Part shown: positions 1 through 5,427 of the stretch, in pieces
Position numbering within the stretch: the stretch's first letter is position 1
How the letters are laid out: every line of letters starts with the position of its first letter
NCBI GenBank assembly: GCA_012270635.1
Contig: JAAXHX010000474.1
Location: 1 to 5,928 of the forward strand
From: Dehalococcoidia bacterium
GTDB taxonomy: Bacteria > Chloroflexota > Dehalococcoidia > Plut-88900
Length of the DNA: 5,928 nucleotides
Direction of reading: 5' to 3'
Notes under the pieces: model-generated
The model's database searches: none
What the model saw: the letters and a program-made list of their open reading frames with translations, nothing else
Told to the model about the DNA's origin: nothing
Made by a program: the position numbers and the translations under genes

Positions 1-1
1 G

Positions 2-145
2 CCCAGGGTCCAGGCCCTGGGCGGCAGGCTTCTGGAGGACGAGTTCGGGGAACCAACGGACGACCTGGCCGTATTCGCTGACCCGGACGGCAACGAGTTC
101 TGCCTGATGAACTTCGACTTGGACAGCAAGATCACGAAGGACTGA
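2..145 (+). CDS. VOC/glyoxalase-like protein, C-terminal fragment (5' end outside window)
   Basis: An open frame enters from the left edge and ends at TGA 143-145, giving the last 47 residues of a protein. The visible part contains RVQALGG, then a short acidic loop, then ADPDGNEFCLMNF. This is the typical last helix and last strand of a vicinal-oxygen-chelate (VOC, glyoxalase/bleomycin-resistance) domain. The Glu of GNEFC is the usual C-terminal metal-ligand position of the superfamily. A polar tail (LDSKITKD) follows the domain. The next gene downstream has the same ending (ALGGK...DPDDNELCLL), so the two look like tandem homologues on the same strand. The substrate cannot be told from this fragment; the superfamily covers lyases, dioxygenases, epimerases and antibiotic-binding proteins. 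The family call is fairly safe and the function is unknown. Confidence 0.75.
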   Translation, partial: PRVQALGGRLLEDEFGEPTDDLAVFADPDGNEFCLMNFDLDSKITKD

Positions 146-233
146 GTTTGACTCTCCGAGTGGTGGGGATGAACCGGCGGGCTCTCGGCGCGGTTACGGA
201 AGTCCTCGACGCCAATGACGGCCCGGAATCCAT

Positions 234-238
234 GGGGG
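234..238 (+). promoter_or_regulatory. Shine-Dalgarno candidate for the second VOC gene
   Basis: A GGGGG run lies 8 nt upstream of the ATG at 247. It favours that start over the upstream in-frame TTG at 148, although AAGGA at 137-141 sits 6 nt before the TTG, so the longer form is not excluded. Confidence 0.4.
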
Positions 239-246
239 ATGCAACG

Positions 247-609
247 ATGACTGAACAGAGTGAGGCGATAGGAGTGTTGGCCCAGGTGGGTATAGATGTT
301 TCCGATTTGACTCGGGCGGAGGACTTCTATTCGGAGCTGCTTGGACTAAGGCGCGCCGAGGCCCGTGACCAGTACCTCAACTTCGAACCCCTTCCCGGCG
401 GCTTGACGCTCTATCTTCAACGGGTCCCCGAGAAGAAGTCCAGCAAGACCCGCGTGCATCTGGACGTTGTCGTGAAAGATATGCCGGCGGCCTTGGCGAG
501 GGTCGAAGCGCTGGGAGGCAAGCGGATGGGGTCGTTCCTGGAGGATGGGGAGGGTTGGACGGTGATCACCGACCCGGACGATAACGAACTTTGCCTGTTA
601 CAGGGCTAG
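247..609 (+). CDS. VOC family protein, Glyoxalase_6-like, 120 aa
   Basis: This is a single-domain VOC protein. It opens with a strand and helix (QVGIDVSDLTRAEDFYSELLG, in part, about residues 13-33). A second half starts at RVHLDVVVKDM (69-79), with the helix AALARVEALGG, and ends in ITDPDDNELCLL. The pattern YLQRVPE followed by a basic loop and RVHLD is characteristic of the Glyoxalase_6 group. His71 and Glu114 occupy usual metal-ligand positions. The first ligand position, normally His in HVGI-type motifs, is Gln13 here, so metal binding may be incomplete or altered. I chose ATG 247 because it leaves only a short leader before the domain, gives the family's usual length of about 115-125 aa, and has a G-rich SD. 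The frame stays open back to TTG 148, which would add 33 residues that resemble no domain I know. The gene lies 101 nt after the related upstream VOC gene. Its substrate is unknown. Confidence 0.8.
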   Translation: MTEQSEAIGVLAQVGIDVSDLTRAEDFYSELLGLRRAEARDQYLNFEPLPGGLTLYLQRVPEKKSSKTRVHLDVVVKDMPAALARVEALGGKRMGSFLEDGEGWTVITDPDDNELCLLQG

Positions 610-667
610 GGATCCGCGCCTCAACCCAAGAGAGATTTTTGCATGACCCGTGTCGGAGGGGCTGAGG

Positions 668-700
668 CCGCTCGTGCTGAGCCTGTCGAAGTATGAGCGG
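668..700. repeat. Dispersed-type palindromic repeat (CTGAGCCTGTCGAAG core)
   Basis: Arms CCGCTCGTGC (668-677) and GTATGAGCGG (691-700) pair over 10 bp, counting two G-T wobbles, around a 13-nt centre TGAGCCTGTCGAA. The core CTGAGCCTGTCGAAG (reverse complement CTTCGACAGGCTCAG) is one I recognise from intergenic, REP-like repeats scattered in many bacterial genomes, including uncultured Chloroflexota and alphaproteobacteria. The element lies between convergent genes and has no T-tract on either side, so it is not a standard intrinsic terminator. Only one copy is visible here; that it is repeated elsewhere in this genome is inferred. Confidence 0.65.
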
Positions 701-756
701 AAGGGGAGTGGAGGAGCGCCACATACTATAAGAGACGCAACCTCCAGCTACGCAAA

Positions 757-778
757 GGCCGCCAAGATGCTGGCGACC
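757..778 (-). terminator. Candidate terminator hairpin after the thi/ltaE operon
   Basis: Read on the - strand, GGTCGCCA and TGGCGGCC pair over 8 bp (one G-T wobble) around the 6-nt loop GCATCT. The stem is followed by TTTGCG. It begins 32 nt past the threonine aldolase stop, a sensible place for transcription to end before the convergent VOC genes. The U-tract is only three bases long, so termination may be weak or factor-assisted. Confidence 0.4.
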
Positions 779-810
779 TGAGGAAAACCACCGCTTTTGT
801 CTGGGTCTTC

Positions 811-1848
811 CTAAGGAGCGCACTCACGAAAAACCGAGTCCACCACGTCCAGGGCGTGATCTATATCCTCGGGCCCGATCCCGTGGTGCGTGACGAACCG
901 CCACGTTCTCTCCTCTGTGCCGCCCTTGATTCCGAGCCCCTCCAGCTTGGCCGCCATCTCCACGGGCAGGCCGGACACGACCTTGAAGTAGACCTGGTTG
1001 GTGGGATATTTGTCGGGGTCGATATCTATTCCGGGGATCTGGCTGAGACCTCGGGCCAGGCGCCGGGCGTTGGCGTGGTCGTCGGCCATCCGCTCGATCA
1101 TGCTCTCCAGGGCCACGATGCCCGCGGCAGCTATCACCCCCACCTGTCTCAATCCCCCGCCCACCGTCTCCCGCCAGTAGCGGGCCCGCCGGATGAACTC
1201 GGCGCTGCCACAGAGCATCGAGCCGATGGGACAGCTCAACCCCTTGGACAGGCAGAAGCTCACCGAGTCCGCATCCTTCACCAGCTCCGAGACCGGCGTC
1301 TCCAGGTACACTGCCGCGTTGAAAATCCGCGCCCCGTCGACGTGCAGCGGTAGCCGGTGTCCATGCGCCACCGACGCCACGGCCCCGATCTCGTCCTGCG
1401 TCAGGACGGACCCGCCGCAGTAGGTATGGGTGTTCTCCACGGCGATTAGGCCCGTGGGAGGGTCGTGGGGGTCGTCGGGGCGGATGGCCCGTTCGACCTC
1501 CTTGGGGTCCAGCGCGCCCCGTTCGTCGTTGGGCAGGGTCTGGATATGCACCCCACCCAGCCCCGAGGCCCCGCCCCCTTCTTCCAGAAAGATGTGCGAC
1601 TTGTCGCCCACGATAAGCTCGTCGCCCCTCTTGCAGTGGGTGAGGATGGCCACCAGGTTGCTCATGGTGCCGGACACGGTGAAGAGGGCCGACTCCTTGC
1701 CCAACTTCTCTGCGGCCAGGGATTCCAGCCGGTTGACCGTAGGGTCGTCGCCGTATTCGTCGTCTCCGAGCTCCGCCTCCAGCATGGCCTTGTACATCTC
1801 GGGGGTAGGGTGGGTTACGGTGTCGCTGCGAAAGTCGATGATGCGCAT
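811..1848 (-). CDS. ltaE: Low-specificity L-threonine aldolase (PLP-dependent), 345 aa
   Basis: This cytosolic fold-type I PLP enzyme cleaves L-threonine/L-allo-threonine to glycine and acetaldehyde. Numbering from ATG 1848, the hallmarks appear in family order. They are the N-terminal IDFRSDTVTHPT, a phosphate-binding SGTMSN (59-64), GDKSHI with active-site His85, HVDGAR with Asp171 (pyridine nitrogen) and Arg174, and SFCLSKGLSCP with the Schiff-base Lys202. Near the end come GGGLRQVG and TWRFVTHH, where Arg317 probably binds the substrate carboxylate. The length fits the family (E. coli LtaE is about 333 aa). ATG 1848 lies 5 nt after the stop of the upstream LLM gene. An in-frame TTG at 1857 would overlap that stop as TTGA and add three residues. 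I prefer ATG because family members start just before the IDFRSD motif. Neither start has a clear SD, which suggests translational coupling. Placed last in a thiG-thiO-thiS run, it could provide glycine for ThiO; this is inference. The family call is very secure. Confidence 0.93.
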   Translation of the reverse strand: MRIIDFRSDTVTHPTPEMYKAMLEAELGDDEYGDDPTVNRLESLAAEKLGKESALFTVSGTMSNLVAILTHCKRGDELIVGDKSHIFLEEGGGASGLGGVHIQTLPNDERGALDPKEVERAIRPDDPHDPPTGLIAVENTHTYCGGSVLTQDEIGAVASVAHGHRLPLHVDGARIFNAAVYLETPVSELVKDADSVSFCLSKGLSCPIGSMLCGSAEFIRRARYWRETVGGGLRQVGVIAAAGIVALESMIERMADDHANARRLARGLSQIPGIDIDPDKYPTNQVYFKVVSGLPVEMAAKLEGLGIKGGTEERTWRFVTHHGIGPEDIDHALDVVDSVFRECAP

Positions 1849-1853
1849 TGCGG

Positions 1854-2783
1854 TCAAAGCTTGGGAACTATGTCCCCGGCCAGCCTCTCGGCGTGCTCTA
1901 TCAGGTCGAAAACGGGGTTGAACATAATCATGTCCGGCTCTTCTTCGAGGATTTGGCCCAGCCCGTCGATCACCTCTTCCTCGGGCCCGAACACGGCGAC
2001 CTTACGCGCCCACGAGGCGTTGTGGTAGTAACCGTCGAACCACTCCTCCAGCCTTCGGGCGGCCCTCTCCTTGTCGTTGTCAATGGCGATGTAGATGCGT
2101 TTGCCGAGGGGGAAAGTCCCCGGATCACGACCCGTTTCGTCCATGTAGGAGCGAATATGCCCAATAGCCCCCTTGAATGCGCGCGTGGTTGAAGACCCCG
2201 CTCCCATCCACCCATCCCCTATCCTCACGGCCCGCTCCAACGCGGGCTTCGCGTGGGCCCCGAACCAGATGGGAGGGCGGGGAGACCGGAGCGGCTTGGG
2301 GTTGATGCTCACGTTTTGCAGGTCCCAGAAGCGGTCCTTGAAGGTGACCCGGGGCTCGGTCCAGAGGCGCTTAACCAGCTCCACGCTGTCCTCGAATCTC
2401 GTGACCCGGTGTTGGGCGTCGAAGCCGAAGGCCGGGTACTTCCCCTCGTGGCCACCTATCCCGACCCCAAGGATTAGTCGCCCCTTCGAGAGCTGGTCCA
2501 GGCTCGCCGATATCTTGGCCAGGTGCACCGGGTTCTGAAAAGGCATCACCAGCACCGATATGCCGAGGTCAACCCTCTCGGTGACCGTGGAGGCGTAGGC
2601 CAGCAGGGTGAAGGGGTCCAGGGTGTCCATGGTCCCGAGCACCGAGTCCTGCGTCCAAACGCTGTCGTATCCCAGGGACTCGACCAGCCTAAGGTGCTTT
2701 TCGACGAAGCCCATGTCCACGGGCCCGTAGGGAAACATCTGGGGCACGGCGATGCCCACCTTGGTCTTCTTGCCGGCCAGCAT
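1854..2783 (-). CDS. LLM-class flavin/F420-dependent oxidoreductase, 309 aa
   Basis: This is a luciferase-like monooxygenase-family TIM-barrel protein that uses FMN or F420. The N-terminal strand KVGIAVPQ (8-15) is followed by the second-strand motif LGYDSVWTQDSVLG (37-50) and VDLGISVLVMPFQNPVHLAK (71-90). The family's most conserved block, SLDQLSKGRLILGVGIGG, spans about 94-111. Then come RFEDSVELVKRLW (129-141) and the C-terminal-half signature KPLRSPRPPIWFGA (163-176) with RIGDGWM (187-193). Length and order match single-domain LLM proteins of about 300-340 aa. The ATG has a good SD, GGGAGG at 2793-2798, 9 nt upstream. The gene lies 51 nt after the second thiO and abuts ltaE. The sequence does not fix the substrate or whether the cofactor is FMN or F420. 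LLM enzymes oxidise aldehydes, alkanesulfonates, amines and heterocycles. No standard thiamine-pathway step calls for one, so its role here is open. Confidence 0.88.
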   Translation of the reverse strand: MLAGKKTKVGIAVPQMFPYGPVDMGFVEKHLRLVESLGYDSVWTQDSVLGTMDTLDPFTLLAYASTVTERVDLGISVLVMPFQNPVHLAKISASLDQLSKGRLILGVGIGGHEGKYPAFGFDAQHRVTRFEDSVELVKRLWTEPRVTFKDRFWDLQNVSINPKPLRSPRPPIWFGAHAKPALERAVRIGDGWMGAGSSTTRAFKGAIGHIRSYMDETGRDPGTFPLGKRIYIAIDNDKERAARRLEEWFDGYYHNASWARKVAVFGPEEEVIDGLGQILEEEPDMIMFNPVFDLIEHAERLAGDIVPKL

Positions 2784-2792
2784 GGTTGAACG

Positions 2793-2798
2793 CCTCCC
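2793..2798 (-). promoter_or_regulatory. Shine-Dalgarno of the LLM gene
   Basis: GGGAGG on the - strand lies 9 nt before ATG 2783, inside the 51-nt gap after the second thiO. It supports that start and independent ribosome loading at this gene. Confidence 0.7.
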
Positions 2799-2834
2799 GA
2801 TGGGGTTTGGGGCTATTGTACAGGACAGAGTCGC

Positions 2835-3968
2835 CTAGGACGCAGCCCAAGGGTCGGTGCAATCGGCGAATCGGGCCAGGCTGAAGGGGTCCAGGGGGAG
2901 CCGAGGCTCGTTCCCGGCGATCGCGTCGGCCATAAGCTCGCCGGTCATGGCCGCCAGGGTTATGCCCTTTCGCATGTGCCCCGCCGAGATGAAGGCGCCT
3001 TCGAGGCCGGGGACCGGGCCCAGGATGGGGATTTCGTCCGGAGTTGCGGGCCTCAGCCCCGTTATCACCCAGGAAATGGATGCTTCTTCCATGGCCGGGC
3101 ACACCCTGAGCGCGCCCTCCAGCACTTGCTGGACGCCCTCCTGGGACACGCTCTTGTCGTAGCCCCGAAAGCCGTCATAGCTGCCGGATAGGACCGTCCC
3201 GTTAAGCTTGGAGGTGACGTAAGAACGACCGTGATGAATGTTGGCCCCGAGGGGCGGCCCCGGCGCCTTGAGCTCCACCATCTGGCCCTTGTAAGGCCTG
3301 ATAGGGACCGGCGTTCCTATCCAGTCGGAGGCCCGGGAGGTCCAGGCCCCCATGGCAAGCGCTGCCGCGCCGCAGGGCACTACTCCCTCGTCGGTGATGA
3401 CCCCCGTGACCCGGGACCCTTTCTTCTCCAACCCCGTAACATCCGTGTATCGGACCTCTACGCCCAGGGACTCCGCCGCGCCGATATAGGCGAGGGTAAG
3501 CCTGTAGGCGTCGGCCTGGGTCAATTCTTCGAAGTAGAGGCCGCTTCTGGCCTCGGGGGTTATGCGGGAATCGATGCGGGAAAGGTCGTCGTCCTTGACC
3601 CACGACATTTTGGGGACGAGGCCGCTCCTCCATTCCATCGTGCGTCGGTTCTGCTCCTCTTCCTCCTCGGTGAAGGCCAGGTCCAGCCAGGAGATTTCCC
3701 CGTAGTAGGTGTGGACACCCGAGGCCTCCTCCATCTCCGGGATGAGAGTCTTGTACTTTTCGAAAGAGGCCCGGGCCAGGTCCAGGTAGGGGCCGGGGGA
3801 GTCGATGGACATGGCCGATATCATGCCGGTGGCCACCCCCGAGGCCTCGCACCCGATGGACTCCCGCTCGAAGATCGTGGACTTCACGCCCAGCTTGGCG
3901 AGATGGTAGGCGATGGAACCGCCCATTATCCCCCCGCCGATGATGGCCACATCCGCCGAGGCGCTCAT
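2835..3968 (-). CDS. thiO: ThiO-like FAD-dependent glycine/amine oxidase, paralog 2 (downstream of thiS), 377 aa
   Basis: This is a DAO-family flavoenzyme predicted to oxidise glycine with O2 to iminoglycine and H2O2 for ThiG. Its N-terminus DVAIIGGGIMGGSIAYHLA is a Rossmann FAD-binding motif (GGGIMG at 11-16), with Glu34 ending strand 2 as the ribose-binding acid. QADAYRLTLAYIGAAESLG (151-169) is the mid-protein helix of the DAO fold, and LAMGAW (204-209) a conserved FAD-site strand. The C-terminal GLRPATPDEIPILG carries Arg306 and GHMRKGITLA carries Arg333. These match the positions where Bacillus glycine oxidase has its substrate-carboxylate Arg (HMRP) and the GHFRNG motif. The start at ATG 3968 places the Rossmann strand at the usual distance. 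It overlaps the thiS stop as ATGA and has GAGG at 3974-3977. The frame stays open upstream to 4049, but those 27 residues are thiS read out of frame. Sarcosine oxidase or D-amino-acid dehydrogenase remain possible; the thiS/thiG context favours ThiO. Confidence 0.82.
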   Translation of the reverse strand: MSASADVAIIGGGIMGGSIAYHLAKLGVKSTIFERESIGCEASGVATGMISAMSIDSPGPYLDLARASFEKYKTLIPEMEEASGVHTYYGEISWLDLAFTEEEEEQNRRTMEWRSGLVPKMSWVKDDDLSRIDSRITPEARSGLYFEELTQADAYRLTLAYIGAAESLGVEVRYTDVTGLEKKGSRVTGVITDEGVVPCGAAALAMGAWTSRASDWIGTPVPIRPYKGQMVELKAPGPPLGANIHHGRSYVTSKLNGTVLSGSYDGFRGYDKSVSQEGVQQVLEGALRVCPAMEEASISWVITGLRPATPDEIPILGPVPGLEGAFISAGHMRKGITLAAMTGELMADAIAGNEPRLPLDPFSLARFADCTDPWAAS

Positions 3969-4186
3969 CGGGGCCTCGGGCCGGAACCCCCGGCCACCAT
4001 GTGCACTATCTCCAGCCTGTCCCCGTCCCGGAGGGTTATTCCGTCCCATCGGTCCCGCTTGACGATCTCACCGTTGTACTCGATGACTATCAGGCGAGGC
4101 TCGATATCGTGGGCCGCAAGATAGCCCAGCAGCCCGACGGGGGTCTCCACGTCTCGGCGCTTTCCGTTTACCAGGAGGGTTGCCAT
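3965..4186 (-). CDS. thiS: ThiS-like sulfur carrier protein with an extra C-terminal tail, 73 aa
   Basis: This small beta-grasp (ubiquitin-like) protein carries sulfur as a C-terminal thiocarboxylate to ThiG. The start ATLLVNGKRRDVE is the first beta-hairpin. TPVGLLGYLAAHDIEPRLI holds the helix (about 15-27) and strand 3. The family signatures are VIEYNGEIVKRDRWDGITLRDGD, in part (34-56), and the last strand RLEIVHMVAGG (57-67). ThiS normally ends at the Gly-Gly, which ThiF adenylates. Here Gly66-Gly67 is followed by SGPRPR before the stop. The protein would therefore need trimming, or the tail is tolerated, or a sequence error is present. The tail's codons also carry the SD of the downstream thiO, with which thiS overlaps by 4 nt (ATGA). 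The ATG lies 10 nt after the stop of the upstream thiO paralog with no evident SD, suggesting coupled translation. A MoaD-like carrier is the alternative, but the thiG/thiO neighbours argue for ThiS. Confidence 0.87.
   Translation of the reverse strand: MATLLVNGKRRDVETPVGLLGYLAAHDIEPRLIVIEYNGEIVKRDRWDGITLRDGDRLEIVHMVAGGSGPRPR
3974..3977 (-). promoter_or_regulatory. Short SD for the downstream thiO, inside the thiS tail codons
   Basis: GAGG lies 5 nt before ATG 3968 on the - strand and falls entirely within the codons of the SGPRPR tail of ThiS. It supports the ATG 3968 start, together with the 4-nt ATGA overlap. Confidence 0.45.
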
Positions 4187-4196
4187 GGGTTGGGTA

Positions 4197-5348
4197 TTAG
4201 TGGACGGCCCCGAAGCGGTCCCTGACCATCTCCACGGTGACCCCTTCGAACCTGTCCAGCCGGAAGGGATGGAGGTCGAGCCTGGGCTTGCCGTCGTTGA
4301 TTAGCTGGGACATCAGCTCTCCGGTGATGGCGCTGAGCGTGATCCCGAGACGCTGGTGCCCAGTGGCGATATATGCGCCCTGCACCGAGGGCACGGCCCC
4401 GAGGATCGGGAGCCAGTCAGCGGAGGCGGGCCGCAGGCCCGTAACGTGGCTCACCACCCTGCTTTCCAGTATGCCGGGGCACAGGCTCTGGACGCCTTCG
4501 GAGATCTTGGCGATTCCCTGCTCGTGGATGGAGGTGTCGAAACCCATGAATCCGTCGTAGGTCCCGGTGATCACCGTGCCGCCCAGCTTGGGGGCGACGT
4601 ACCTGTCGACGTGGTGGATCATGCAGGGAAGCTCGGGGCCCGGTATCTCGACGTGGATGGTCTGCCCCTTCAGGGGCTCCACCGGGACGTCCATGTCGAT
4701 CCACTCCTCGATACGCTTGCTCCAGGAGCCGATGGCCAGGACTACGGTGTCGGAGTCCATGGGCCCGAGAGAGGTGTCGAGCCCCGTGACCCGGCCTGCC
4801 TCCGTCCTCAGCCCGGTCACTTCCCCGTATCGGATGGTCACGCCGAGGGCCTCGGCAGCCTGGGCGAAGGCGAGGGTCAGCCGGTAGGCGTCCACCTGTC
4901 CCTGCCCGCCGATGTACACCCCGCCGATGGCGTCGCTTGTAACCCGGGACTCCATTTCCCGGAGGTCGGGCTCCGAGAGCCAGGACGCGATGGAGAGGTC
5001 CATCACCTCCGAGAAGGCTTTCTTCAACTCCGACTCCTCCTCGTCCGAGCAGGCTATCTCGGTCCAGGCGAAGTCCCCGTACTGGGCGTCTACCTTGGAT
5101 AGCTCCTCCACCTCGGGGATGATCTCCCGGTGCCGCTTGCAGCTCTCTTCGATAAGGCGGGTGAAATACTCGGGCGCCCCTGACTCTCGAAGGGAGACCA
5201 GCAGTCCCGTCGCCGCCCCCGAAGCCTGGCTCCCTATGGACTCCCGTTCGATTATCGTGCTCTTGATGCCCAGCTGTGCCAAGTGGTAGGCAATGGAGCA
5301 GCCGATTATGCCGCCGCCGGCTATGAGAACATCGGATGAATTGGCCAA
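4197..5348 (-). CDS. thiO: ThiO-like FAD-dependent glycine/amine oxidase, paralog 1 (upstream of thiS), 383 aa
   Basis: This DAO-family flavoenzyme is a close paralog of the oxidase on the other side of thiS. DVLIAGGGIIGCSIAYHLA contains the FAD motif GGGIIG (11-16), and Glu34 follows strand 2. QVDAYRLTLAFAQAAEALG occupies 151-169 and LAIGSW 204-209. GLRPASADWLPILG carries Arg306 and GHQRLGITLS carries Arg333, at the same residue numbers as in the paralog. Counting by eye without gaps, 35 of residues 1-50, 21 of 151-180 and 30 of 301-350 are identical; the 51-150 region is much more divergent. The protein has a longer C-terminal tail (EMVRDRFGAVH). The start codon is TTG at 5348, backed by a strong SD (GGGAGG, 5 nt away) and correct placement of the Rossmann strand. 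It follows thiG after 79 nt. Glycine oxidase is favoured by context. A different amine substrate is possible if the two copies have specialised. Confidence 0.83.
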   Translation of the reverse strand: MANSSDVLIAGGGIIGCSIAYHLAQLGIKSTIIERESIGSQASGAATGLLVSLRESGAPEYFTRLIEESCKRHREIIPEVEELSKVDAQYGDFAWTEIACSDEEESELKKAFSEVMDLSIASWLSEPDLREMESRVTSDAIGGVYIGGQGQVDAYRLTLAFAQAAEALGVTIRYGEVTGLRTEAGRVTGLDTSLGPMDSDTVVLAIGSWSKRIEEWIDMDVPVEPLKGQTIHVEIPGPELPCMIHHVDRYVAPKLGGTVITGTYDGFMGFDTSIHEQGIAKISEGVQSLCPGILESRVVSHVTGLRPASADWLPILGAVPSVQGAYIATGHQRLGITLSAITGELMSQLINDGKPRLDLHPFRLDRFEGVTVEMVRDRFGAVH

Positions 5349-5353
5349 GGAGA

Positions 5354-5359
5354 CCTCCC
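5354..5359 (-). promoter_or_regulatory. Shine-Dalgarno that fixes a TTG start
   Basis: GGGAGG on the - strand lies 5 nt upstream of TTG 5348. It decides the unusual TTG start of the upstream thiO paralog, since the GGGIIG motif then begins at the normal residue 11. Confidence 0.7.
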
Positions 5360-5427
5360 AAGGAACGTTTCGGGCCGCGGGGCCTATAGGAAAGGCACGG
5401 AGCTATGATAGCACTTTGGGAGAGGGC

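Noticed and set aside
668..700. The palindrome as an intrinsic terminator
   Set aside because: No T-tract follows it in either direction. The hairpin at 757-778 is a better, though weak, terminator candidate for the - strand operon.
566..823. 85-aa - strand open frame across the convergent spacer
   Set aside because: It overlaps the ends of both flanking genes. Its middle (LRQAQHERP) is the translation of the palindromic repeat, a common false ORF, and it has no recognisable domain.
1041..1060. CTGAGAC resembling the start of a THI box (TPP riboswitch)
   Set aside because: It lies inside the ltaE coding region, on the opposite strand to the operon, and has no matching ACCUGA partner or leader position. 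A real riboswitch would be upstream of thiG, outside the window.
2784..2834. TACAAT in the thiO-LLM gap as an internal -10 box
   Set aside because: The hexamer 17 nt upstream (GCGTCC) is not a -35 box, so an internal promoter is not supported by sequence alone.
3231..4124. Long + strand open frame (297 aa) opposite thiO/thiS
   Set aside because: It is antisense to well-supported genes. The composition is rich in Gly, Pro, Arg, His and Asp, as expected for a GC-rich shadow frame. The same reasoning removes the + strand frames at 856-2192, 2173-3191 and 4237-5289 and the - strand frames at 3202-3852 and 4417-5361.
5349..5427. Internal promoter or attenuator between thiG and the first thiO (TATAGG, GGCC-rich arms)
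   Set aside because: No -35 partner and only a 4-bp GGCC self-complementarity. The gap is short and is adequately explained as an intercistronic spacer with an SD.
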